DNA of 8,190 nt, taken from the NCBI GenBank assembly GCA_021157645.1, contig JAGGWC010000222.1:1-8190 (forward strand). Direction: 5' to 3'. Below the pieces are notes generated by a model that saw only the letters and a program-made list of their open reading frames with translations, did not search any database and had not been told where the DNA came from. A program made the position numbers and the translations under genes. Numbering within the stretch: position 1 is the stretch's first letter; the number at the start of each line of letters is the position of its first letter. Origin of the DNA: Candidatus Cloacimonadota bacterium (GTDB lineage: Bacteria; Cloacimonadota; Cloacimonadia; Cloacimonadales; TCS61). This document shows positions 1 to 6,611 of the stretch, piece after piece.

Positions 1-1238
1 TCATCGTTAGAATGTAATCCAATTCGAAGTTGAATAGTTTCATCTGCTAATGCAGAAAGGTTATTATAACCAGCCCAGTTAGCAGAAAAATATGACCAAT
101 TACTAACAGAACCTGTAAATACAATATTTTCAATTTCAGGATTACCTAATGGATTAGAAATCGAATTCCAATTTGACCAGATTACAATAGGTGGAAAAAC
201 TGCTACAATATATCTTACTTCAACCGAGAAATAATCGCAATCTGGAAAATAACTTTCATCAAGCTCAGTTTTTATTTTCATATCAAAATAGATGTCACTT
301 TCTGCGGGTAAAATAATATCGTTGCTAGAAATATAGTTGTGCATATTTGGATTATAAAGAGTAATTTCAGGATCAAAACACCCAAGTACATAAAGTGGGG
401 AAGGAGCGTTTTGATCTTCAAAAACATGCCAGAGATCTCCACCTTTTGCAGTATTAGAAAAACCAAAAAAACCGGTTTCGTCTTCACCATCATTATAAAA
501 AACATCTGCTATATTAATATTATCAATAAAAAGTCCGGTAAATTCTGGGTTAGAGCTTGTAGATGTATTTGGATCAGAAGCAAAAGCAAAACTAATTATT
601 ACATTGTTCCCAAGATAAGATGTTGGAATTGAAATGGAAGTTGGTGTCCAATCTGCAGAACCTCCCCACCCCGGAATTCCAGGAATCCCATCAGGATCTT
701 CATTATGTTCAAAGCCAAAACTATATAAACTTGTGCTGTTATAGGAGGGATTGCAATCTGTTAGGATTTCTGCTTCAGAATAATCTTGTTCGGCATTTCT
801 AATACGAACATTAAAGCCGTCCCATCCATCAAATTCACCATTACTGCCCAGTTCTTCAATAGCTCTGAACTGATCGAAAATAATTGTTAGATCTCCCGAA
901 GGAGGCAGAGTAATTATGGGTGTATCCAAAACTTGGTACCAGCTATCATTATAACCACCATTTGCCGAAATATTCTCATCAGCCATTCGCCATGATTTTC
1001 CTGTTCCACCAAAAGCATTGAATGTACTTGTACTCCAAAAAGAGCCGGGATCTGTAATATCTGAAGTTGTCCATGAATCAATTCCATTTTCAAAGTCTTC
1101 AAGGAAAATAACGTTTTCTCTATAGATATTATTCTGAGAATTTTCAATCGGTTCTGCTCGAACAATTGTAACATTGTCTGCAAATAGCAATAAGCCTGCA
1201 GAAAGCAGGCTTATTATCAGTATTATTTTAGTATCCAC
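1..1238 (-). CDS. Secreted 'choice-of-anchor J'-type adhesin-like protein, 3' end outside window
   Basis: An open frame of 412 codons runs without a stop from a GTG at 1238 to the left edge, so the C-terminus is missing. The GTG is the only sensible start: an in-frame TGA lies five codons upstream (1251-1253), and starting there gives a signal peptide (residues 1-20, MDTKIILIISLLSAGLLLFA, cleavage before DN). Residues about 45-245 look like a choice-of-anchor J / MAM-like jelly-roll domain: it opens with FLEDFENG (45-52), is rich in Trp, Gly, Asn and Asp, and closes with FIDNINIAD (from 237). Residues about 250-412 look like a second beta-rich domain of similar style. Such domains occur in secreted or surface adhesins and peptidases, often with a C-terminal type IX secretion sorting domain, which cannot be checked here. 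No protease motif was seen. The start lies 2 bp after the GAPDH stop with no clear Shine-Dalgarno, suggesting coupled translation. The secreted nature is well supported; the exact function is unknown. Confidence 0.82.
   Translation of the reverse strand, partial: MDTKIILIISLLSAGLLLFADNVTIVRAEPIENSQNNIYRENVIFLEDFENGIDSWTTSDITDPGSFWSTSTFNAFGGTGKSWRMADENISANGGYNDSWYQVLDTPIITLPPSGDLTIIFDQFRAIEELGSNGEFDGWDGFNVRIRNAEQDYSEAEILTDCNPSYNSTSLYSFGFEHNEDPDGIPGIPGWGGSADWTPTSISIPTSYLGNNVIISFAFASDPNTSTSSNPEFTGLFIDNINIADVFYNDGEDETGFFGFSNTAKGGDLWHVFEDQNAPSPLYVLGCFDPEITLYNPNMHNYISSNDIILPAESDIYFDMKIKTELDESYFPDCDYFSVEVRYIVAVFPPIVIWSNWNSISNPLGNPEIENIVFTGSVSNWSYFSANWAGYNNLSALADETIQLRIGLHSND
1189..1215 (-). terminator. 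Perfect 11-bp hairpin just after GAPDH, possible terminator/attenuator
   Basis: AATAAGCCTGC (1189-1199) and GCAGGCTTATT (1205-1215) are perfect inverted copies around a 5-base loop. On the minus strand the hairpin begins 25 bases past the GAPDH stop codon. It has a GC-rich core whose 3' arm ends in TTATT and continues into a T-rich but interrupted stretch (GCTATTTG). This is the layout of a weak Rho-independent terminator, yet it lies inside codons 8-17 (signal-peptide hydrophobic core) of the next gene. Partial termination, attenuation or protection of the fba-gap message from 3' decay are all possible. Chance is unlikely for 11 perfect pairs, but the function is inferred. Confidence 0.4.
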
Positions 1239-1240
1239 TT

Positions 1241-2239
1241 TTATACCAGTTCAGAGATGTATTGTACAAGGTCTATAACTCTGTTTGCATAGCCGGCTTC
1301 ATTATCATACCAGCTAAGTACCTTAATAAAGTTTCCATTAACCATTGTTACATCTGCATCAAAAATGGAAGAAGCAGGATTCCCAACGATATCTGTTGAA
1401 ACGATAGGACCTTCAACATATTCTAAAATTCCATTCATTCTATTTTCCGATGCAGCTTTCATTAATTTATTTATCTCTTCCTTAGTTGTCTTTCGATCTA
1501 AAATTATTGAGACATCAACAAGTGATCCTGTAGGAGTTGGGACCCTTACAGACATTCCATCAATTTTGCCTTTGAGTTCAGGAATTACTTTTGCCGTAGC
1601 AGTTGCAGCTCCCGTAGTTGTGGGGATAATATTTATAGCTGCTGCACGAGCTCTTCTCAGGTCACTATGAGGATAATCCAAAAGTCTTTGATCCATTGTA
1701 TAAGAATGAATGGTGGTCATTAATGCAGATTCTACAGTAAAATTATCTGTTAACACTTTCATTACAGGAGCAAGACAGTTGGTTGTACAAGATGCATTTG
1801 AAATTATCTTATGCTCAGATTTTAGTATTTCATCATTTACTCCCAGAACTACTGTAGCATCTACATCTCCTTTTGCTGGAGCAGAAATAATTACTTTCTT
1901 AGCACCGGCTGTAAGGTGTTTGGATGCACCTTCTTGAGATCTAAAAATACCCGTAGATTCAACAACAACACTAATATCTAACTCTTTCCATGGAAGATTT
2001 TCAGGATCTTTTTCACTGAAAATTTTTATTTCCGAACCATCAACAACTATCGCACCTTCTTTTGCTTCTATTTTATTTTTTAAAATTCCATGAACAGAAT
2101 CGTGTTTAAGTAAATATACTAATGATCTAATATCCATTAGGTCGTTAATAGCAACAACTTTGTATTTCTCATTATTAAGAAATCCTCTAAAGACAAGTCT
2201 TCCAATTCTTCCAAAACCGTTTATTGCAATATTTTTCAT
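1241..2239 (-). CDS. gap: Glyceraldehyde-3-phosphate dehydrogenase, NAD-type
   Basis: This is a 332-residue, full-length phosphorylating GAPDH that interconverts glyceraldehyde 3-phosphate and 1,3-bisphosphoglycerate in the cytoplasm. The N-terminal Rossmann motif is NGFGRIGRL (7-15). The signature SNASCTTNCLAP (147-158) carries the catalytic Cys151, and His178 is its partner. The S-loop spans about 180-212 (DLRRARAAA, then IIPTTTGAA). The end contains the typical SWYDNEAGYANRV (309-321). Asp33 in INDL and the retained Pro190 in the S-loop favour NAD over NADP. Two S-loop residues differ from the common pattern: Met182 where TNDQ has Asn, and Tyr189 where Leu is usual. The start has a good Shine-Dalgarno (AAGAGGT on the minus strand). 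It lies 13 bp downstream of the aldolase gene and shares its operon, so the two consecutive triose-phosphate enzymes are co-expressed. Confidence 0.98.
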   Translation of the reverse strand: MKNIAINGFGRIGRLVFRGFLNNEKYKVVAINDLMDIRSLVYLLKHDSVHGILKNKIEAKEGAIVVDGSEIKIFSEKDPENLPWKELDISVVVESTGIFRSQEGASKHLTAGAKKVIISAPAKGDVDATVVLGVNDEILKSEHKIISNASCTTNCLAPVMKVLTDNFTVESALMTTIHSYTMDQRLLDYPHSDLRRARAAAINIIPTTTGAATATAKVIPELKGKIDGMSVRVPTPTGSLVDVSIILDRKTTKEEINKLMKAASENRMNGILEYVEGPIVSTDIVGNPASSIFDADVTMVNGNFIKVLSWYDNEAGYANRVIDLVQYISELV

Positions 2240-2252
2240 CTTTACCTCTTAA

Positions 2253-3227
2253 TCATATCAAGATTGATTTACCGGCACTACCGGTAATTTGAACTAATTC
2301 TTCAACTGCATTCTGCATTGCTTTTTCACTGTGAATGAGCCATTTGCGAGGATCAAAACGGCTTTTGTCAATTGTATAGTTAGCTTCATCAATATCGGCT
2401 GGTTTTACAATTGCATCTTTTTCTTTCTCCCAATATGCTTGAGCTGCAATTGCAAATTCCATCTGATAACGAGTATCTTTATTTATTTTTACTACACCAT
2501 TTTTGATGGCGTCTATCTGTTGTTTTGCAGTTAATCCGGAAGCACCATGAAGAACAATACCTGTCTCAATGTTATTGGCTATCAATAGATTATCGATCTT
2601 TTTTATGAGGTCTAAATTAAGGGTAATTTGTGCACCTTTAGTAACACCATGATTTGTGCCGACAGAAGCTGCAAAAAGGTCAACATTGGTTTTCTTAACA
2701 TACTCTAAAGCTTCTGAAGGTGAAGTATATAATTGCGTGTCAGAAACTATTTCATCTTCAGCTCCTTTGATATAACCAATTTCACCTTCGACCAGAACTC
2801 CATGTTTATGTGCAATTGTTACAACTTCTTTAGAGATGCGGATATTCTCTTCAAATTTTTCTTTGGAAGCATCTATCATAACTGAAGAAACGAGGTCATT
2901 TTCTATACAATATACAACAAAATCAAAATAATTTGGAGTGGCATGATCAATATGCAATCCAACCCCTGAATTCTTATATTGAGATGAGATGATCTTGATC
3001 ATTGATGATATCATTTGGGCACCTGTTTCAATATTTTTGGTATCACCGGCTGCGTACTTTACAGCTCCGGAACTCATTTGAAGAAGTCCATCGGATCTTT
3101 GTGCTTCATATCCTTGAATTACACCGCGAATAGCACTATCAAAAACTACATTGGATGCAACAATTCCAAAACGATCTTTCTTAGCTTTTAAAAAAACTTC
3201 TCTAAGCTTATCTCCTCTGTAAAACAT
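2253..3227 (-). CDS. fba: Class II (zinc) fructose-bisphosphate aldolase
   Basis: A 324-residue cytoplasmic enzyme that reversibly cleaves fructose 1,6-bisphosphate into dihydroxyacetone phosphate and glyceraldehyde 3-phosphate. The class II signature LHIDHA (91-96) supplies the catalytic Asp94 and the zinc ligand His95. VEGEIG (146-151) is the conserved acidic motif, and SVGTNHG (188-194) and LHGASG (226-231) give the further zinc-ligand histidines 193 and 227 and phosphate-loop glycines. KINKDT (248-253) corresponds to the substrate-binding Asn region. The C-terminal FDPRKWL (291-297) resembles the YDPRxWL segment of class IIA (E. coli FbaA-like) enzymes, though this protein is shorter than FbaA. 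Specificity for other ketose bisphosphates, such as tagatose 1,6-bisphosphate, cannot be excluded, but the neighbouring gap supports a glycolytic/gluconeogenic role. The start is set by a strong AGGAG with a 5-base spacer (minus strand, 3237-3233). It sits 24 bp after the SurA-like gene. Confidence 0.95.
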   Translation of the reverse strand: MFYRGDKLREVFLKAKKDRFGIVASNVVFDSAIRGVIQGYEAQRSDGLLQMSSGAVKYAAGDTKNIETGAQMISSMIKIISSQYKNSGVGLHIDHATPNYFDFVVYCIENDLVSSVMIDASKEKFEENIRISKEVVTIAHKHGVLVEGEIGYIKGAEDEIVSDTQLYTSPSEALEYVKKTNVDLFAASVGTNHGVTKGAQITLNLDLIKKIDNLLIANNIETGIVLHGASGLTAKQQIDAIKNGVVKINKDTRYQMEFAIAAQAYWEKEKDAIVKPADIDEANYTIDKSRFDPRKWLIHSEKAMQNAVEELVQITGSAGKSILI

Positions 3228-3251
3228 ATTATCTCCTCATTTGATTATTGT

Positions 3252-4958
3252 CTATTTATCTTCAAACTCGATTGAATCGATCATATCTTTATCATTTTGC
3301 AATGATGAAAGCATGTATTGGGCTGATTCACGAAGATCTCCTTCTGGATATAACTCAAGAAATTTCTCAAATATCTCTATGGCTTTATCCTTATCTTTGA
3401 GTTCTTCAGCATACAAGAATCCTTTCATGAACATCGCCTTGTAATCATCCGTATTGTTTTTATGATATTTAATAACTTCATCATAATAGAAAATTGCATC
3501 GCTGAATCTTCTTCTTTTCTGAGCAGCTTCAGCTTTATTAAAATATTCTTCAGCTGAAAGTTTTACAATCATTTTATCCGGGTATACATTTAGAGCATAC
3601 TTAATTTCTAGTTCTTTTTTTACATTATCAAATTTTTCTTTAGAAAGTGTTTTCATTAAAGTATTTTTTACTTTGCCTTTTTCTTCTTCAAATGGTTTAG
3701 CAGTTGCAACTACATCTTCAATGATTCTGAAAAAGACGTATTTTTCTTTAGAATTTTGGAAAATTTCACTGAGCTTTTCAGGATCTGTATCCCAAACCTT
3801 ATCACAATAAACTTGATCTTTTCCTATACCAGGAATAATGCCGTTATCATAAATATGATTTAAAATTCCGTCTTTTGTTGGATAAACTGAGTTCTCTGCA
3901 ATAAGAGCATTGATCTCTTCATTTTTTTGTTTCTTGATAAGTTTCTTAACTTTTGTTCGCATTTTTTTTGCAGTCTTCTTTGTGTCAAATCCGAATGTTT
4001 GTATATTTCGGTAAGCTAAAGTACTAAATTCTTTTATGTTATTATTATAATATTCTTTCACCTTTTCTTCACTGGTATCAATTGCATCAACTACTAGTAC
4101 ATTATAAACTGTTCGGAGTGCCATATTCCGTTCGATTTGATTGACAATAGTAATTATTTCAGGATTTTTATCAAAACCTTTTTCTAAAGCATCTAAATAA
4201 AAAACATCGATATTAGCAAGCTCTTCGATATAATGTGTTAATCCTTCTACTGAATGTAATGATCCCTGAGTTCGTTTTGGAAGTGTGTTAATAATATATA
4301 AAAGGTCTCCAACTGATCTATCAATTTCAGGATCTGAAGATGAAATTATCTTTTCATTGATTATGGTTTCGTTGCTATCTGGTGCTGCAATGTTGATATT
4401 TGTAAGAATGTCATAATTGATTTGTAAATTGAATTTATTGAAAAGTTCCTGTTTTTTCTCTTCGATAAAAGCATTCTCTTTTTCCGGTTTTAATTTTGCT
4501 TCTATCATTTTCTCAGCTTCTTCAAAAGTACTATCTTTATATTGTTCATGGTTTTCTGCAAAATACGCTTTCTTTTCTTCAATTGTAAAAGAGATATCAG
4601 TTTTTAGCAATTGTTTTCTATACTCAGAGAAATAAGCAGTTTTAACTTGGTCAACTATTCTTTTTTTGAAATCATCTTGTTCTATAATATTTTGTGCAAG
4701 AGCTTCCAAATAAAAAATTTCTTCTGTGCAAATCATGTCGAGAAGTTCTTTTTTGCCTTCGAAAGTTGAGAATTTTGATTTGTACATTGGTTGTATTTGA
4801 GATAGACGTTCATTAATATCTCCCATTGTGATTTTTCCACCTTGGTAATCTGCTACAGTTATAGAATCTGCGATCTCTGTTGCGGCGAATAATGACATAA
4901 ATGTAAATATTGCGACTAAAGTGATAATTGCTCTTTTACTAATAATTCTGTGGTTCAT
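3252..4958 (-). CDS. SurA/PrsA-like periplasmic chaperone with degenerate parvulin region and C-terminal TPRs
   Basis: A 568-residue exported protein, first gene of the left-hand operon. Residues 1-25 form a signal peptide (basic MNHRIISKR, hydrophobic stretch, SLFA cleavage site) with no lipobox Cys. Residues about 36-185 look like a SurA/trigger-factor-type helical module (GGKITMGDINERL, then a helix pair around LLDMICTEEIFYLEALAQ) closed by a charged helix and FNLQINYDIL. Residues about 212-460 repeat this plan (VEGLTHYIEELANIDVFYLDALEKG, then KELEIKYALNVYP). In the second copy a segment of about 100 residues (315-420) sits where SurA has its parvulin PPIase domain. It has parvulin-like spacing (RNIQTFGF, GIIPGIG, YVFFRIIE) but lacks the usual RHI histidine, so catalysis is doubtful. 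Residues about 468-555 form two TPR-like helical repeats (AEEYFNKAEAAQKRRRFSDA; KAIEIFEKFLELYPEGD), as in BamD-type proteins. The likely role is folding or escort of outer-membrane and secreted proteins. The start is supported by AGAGGAA upstream and the signal peptide. Confidence 0.8.
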   Translation of the reverse strand: MNHRIISKRAIITLVAIFTFMSLFAATEIADSITVADYQGGKITMGDINERLSQIQPMYKSKFSTFEGKKELLDMICTEEIFYLEALAQNIIEQDDFKKRIVDQVKTAYFSEYRKQLLKTDISFTIEEKKAYFAENHEQYKDSTFEEAEKMIEAKLKPEKENAFIEEKKQELFNKFNLQINYDILTNINIAAPDSNETIINEKIISSSDPEIDRSVGDLLYIINTLPKRTQGSLHSVEGLTHYIEELANIDVFYLDALEKGFDKNPEIITIVNQIERNMALRTVYNVLVVDAIDTSEEKVKEYYNNNIKEFSTLAYRNIQTFGFDTKKTAKKMRTKVKKLIKKQKNEEINALIAENSVYPTKDGILNHIYDNGIIPGIGKDQVYCDKVWDTDPEKLSEIFQNSKEKYVFFRIIEDVVATAKPFEEEKGKVKNTLMKTLSKEKFDNVKKELEIKYALNVYPDKMIVKLSAEEYFNKAEAAQKRRRFSDAIFYYDEVIKYHKNNTDDYKAMFMKGFLYAEELKDKDKAIEIFEKFLELYPEGDLRESAQYMLSSLQNDKDMIDSIEFEDK

Positions 4959-5076
4959 AATTAAATTCCTCTCTATTATTCATTCTAGAGCATCACAAAA
5001 AAAAATTGACTATTTAAAGTCAAGTAAATAAATGGATGAGTTTTGTAAAATTATTAGGTGTATAGAAGGTTATTGA
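4959..5076. promoter_or_regulatory. Divergent intergenic region with operator-like inverted repeat
   Basis: These 118 bases separate the minus-strand operon from the plus-strand EIIA gene and must supply transcription starts for both unless transcription enters from elsewhere. A run of nine A (4997-5005) is followed by an inverted repeat TTGACT (5006-5011) / AGTCAA (5018-5023). Each arm also reads as a good -35 hexamer, one for each strand. No well-spaced -10 box accompanies either arm: TAAATG (5029-5034) on the plus strand is poor. TAAAAT (5046-5051) on the plus strand and TAGAAT (minus strand, 4987-4982) are reasonable -10 candidates but lack a -35 at 16-18 bp. The repeat may instead be a regulator site. 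Ribosome-binding sites lie at the edges (AGAGGAA on the minus strand, AGAAGGT at 5064-5070 on the plus strand). Confidence 0.4.
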
Positions 5077-5523
5077 ATGGGGATATTTTCACGTGATTTG
5101 ATAGTTCAGAATTATTATGCTTTCGATAAGAAAAGTTGTCTTGAAGAGATGGTTGAATTTTTGTATAAAAACAAAGTAATTATTTCTACAGATGATTTTT
5201 TTAAAGCCATAATGGAACGTGAAAAAATAATGACTACAGGCATAGGGAAAAATGTGGCTATACCTCATGCTCGTTCAAACCTCGTTAAAGAAATACATAT
5301 TGCCGTTTATGTACTTGACAATGAACTTGAGTTTAACTCGGTTGACGGCGAAGATGTAAAAGTGATTTTCATGATAGCTGTTCCCGAAGAAAAAAAGGAA
5401 GAATATATGAAAGTTCTGAGCGGAATTTCTAATTTTCTTAGAGTTGATGAAAATCGGGAAAAGCTCTTCAATGCAAAAACAAAAGATGATATCTTTGAAA
5501 TGCTTAAGGGGATTAATATATGA
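5077..5523 (+). CDS. PTS EIIA protein, fructose/mannitol/PtsN type
   Basis: A 148-residue single-domain cytoplasmic protein of the PTS EIIA-2 family. These proteins accept phosphate from HPr on a histidine and pass it to a sugar-specific EIIB, or act as a phosphorylation-dependent regulator (PtsN). The domain fills the whole protein: MEREKIMTTGIGKNVAIPHA (47-66) is the family signature and His64 the expected phosphorylated residue. A beta-strand with VKVIFMIAVPEE and the C-terminal helix ISNFLR follow, as in the family. No EIIB or EIIC domain is fused and no other PTS gene lies in the window, so a regulatory role is more likely than transport; this is inference. The start has AGAAGGT with a 6-base spacer. 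The last codons overlap the ATG of the outer-membrane protein gene by four bases (ATGA), so the two are translationally coupled. Confidence 0.93.
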   Translation: MGIFSRDLIVQNYYAFDKKSCLEEMVEFLYKNKVIISTDDFFKAIMEREKIMTTGIGKNVAIPHARSNLVKEIHIAVYVLDNELEFNSVDGEDVKVIFMIAVPEEKKEEYMKVLSGISNFLRVDENREKLFNAKTKDDIFEMLKGINI

Positions 5524-6467
5524 AAAAAATACTGATTCTGATAATAATACTGTTATTATCGGTTTTATTGATTGCAGAAAATGACAATGCAGGTACAAGT
5601 GGCTTTACTTTTTTAAAGGTTAATTATTCTGCAAGAGCCGCTGCAATGGGGAATGCATATACCGGGCTTTCCAACGATGCAGATGCGGTTTTTTTCAATC
5701 CAGCAGGGCTTGTTCAAATTGATTCTCCACAAGCTTCTCTAACTTATATGAGCTATCTTATCGGAATAAATTGCGGTTCTGTTGTCTGTGCTTATCCCGT
5801 TAATGATAAAACTTCATTTGCAGTTTTTGCCAAAGGGCTTTCTGCTACTGAAGACCGCACAATTGCGGATGAGATGGGTCAGTATGCCGGAGTTGATGGC
5901 ACTTTTGGGATGTCCGATTTTATTTTTGGAATTAGTGCAGCAAGATATTTATTTGATATGCTGGATGTTGGAATTAATGTAAAATTCATACAGGAATCAC
6001 TCGATGACAACTCAGCTTCAGCTATTGTTTTTGATGCTGGTATTATGCACCAATCTACAAATGAAAACTTAAAAATAGGTATTGCGGTAAAAAATATTGG
6101 TAAACAATTAACATATTATACAAATAATGAATACAAAGAGATTATACCCACAACATTAACCGTTGGTTTTAATTATCACCCAAAAGAAAAATTATATGCT
6201 ACAATAGATATTTATAAACCGCTGGACAATGAGATTTTTGGACGTGTTGGTTTAGAATACCAAGTACATCAGATGCTAGCTCTAAGAGCTGGTTATAAGA
6301 CAAATGCTTCAGATTGGACTACCGGCGGGGATAATGATTTTTTATCGGGAATATCTTTTGGAACAGGCTTTGATCTCAGTAAATACAATTTAATTATGGA
6401 TTACGCTATTGTTTCTTATGGCGATCTGGGATTTGTAAATCAAATTTCCATTAAATATATATTTTAA
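5520..6467 (+). CDS. PorV/PorQ-family (UPF0164-like) outer-membrane beta-barrel protein
   Basis: A 315-residue outer-membrane protein. Residues 1-19 are a signal peptide (MKK plus a long Ile/Leu core ending LLIA). The mature N-terminus shows the family pattern: GTSGFTFLKV (25-34), SARAAAMGNAYTGL (37-50), then DADAVFFNPAGL (53-64), resembling the FadL-like hatch region of PorV/PorQ proteins. The remainder alternates polar and hydrophobic residues in strand-length blocks (for example LKIGIAVKNIG, GRVGLEYQV, LALRAGYKT) and ends in ISIKYIF, a C-terminal aromatic strand of the kind recognised by the BAM machinery. PorV in type IX secretion shuttles cargo to the surface, but many paralogues in FCB bacteria have no known role, so the function here is open. 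The ATG overlaps the EIIA stop (ATGA) and is preceded by AGGGGA. No convincing terminator follows. Confidence 0.87.
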   Translation: MKKILILIIILLLSVLLIAENDNAGTSGFTFLKVNYSARAAAMGNAYTGLSNDADAVFFNPAGLVQIDSPQASLTYMSYLIGINCGSVVCAYPVNDKTSFAVFAKGLSATEDRTIADEMGQYAGVDGTFGMSDFIFGISAARYLFDMLDVGINVKFIQESLDDNSASAIVFDAGIMHQSTNENLKIGIAVKNIGKQLTYYTNNEYKEIIPTTLTVGFNYHPKEKLYATIDIYKPLDNEIFGRVGLEYQVHQMLALRAGYKTNASDWTTGGDNDFLSGISFGTGFDLSKYNLIMDYAIVSYGDLGFVNQISIKYIF

Positions 6468-6611
6468 AAATAAAAGAATAATCCAGTGCAGAATCTATTA
6501 AAACAACATATTCCCTTCTTAATCTGGATAAACTTAATCCTTCTCCAAAAAATATTAGACAACAAAATTCAATTCAAAAAATATGACCCAAATTTTTTTT
6601 AAGAGGAATTA
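6468..6611 (+). other. Intergenic gap upstream of glyS
   Basis: These 144 bases are very AT-rich and hold no reading frame of note. They carry the glyS ribosome-binding site at 6602-6607, directly after a run of eight T (6593-6600). ATCCAG (6481-6486) and CTGGAT (6524-6529) are inverted copies 37 bases apart, too weak and distant for a terminator. A glyS promoter is expected here, but no -35/-10 pair stands out; TATTAG (6553-6558) is the nearest -10-like match and lacks a -35. No T-box leader features were recognised. Confidence 0.4.

Noticed and set aside
339..802. Plus-strand frames of 97 and 60 codons opposite the secreted-protein gene
   Set aside because: They are antisense to a long supported gene, lack good ribosome-binding sites and give biased, featureless proteins.
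914..1183. An 89-residue minus-strand reading frame inside the secreted-protein gene
   Set aside because: It lies in a different frame from the long 412-codon frame that has a signal peptide and coherent domain composition. Its own translation shows no family features.
1365..1937. Plus-strand frames of 101 and 75 codons opposite GAPDH
   Set aside because: They are antisense shadows of a highly conserved gene.
5275..5598. A 107-codon minus-strand frame across the EIIA/porV junction
   Set aside because: It is antisense to two well-supported coupled genes and shows no recognisable domain.
6481..6529. ATCCAG/CTGGAT inverted repeat as a terminator for the porV-like gene
   Set aside because: Only six base pairs with a 37-base loop and no following T-run; not credible as an intrinsic terminator.
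6468..6611. T-box or other riboswitch upstream of glyS
   Set aside because: The 144-bp leader is AT-rich with no T-box sequence, specifier stem or terminator/antiterminator pair that could be recognised.
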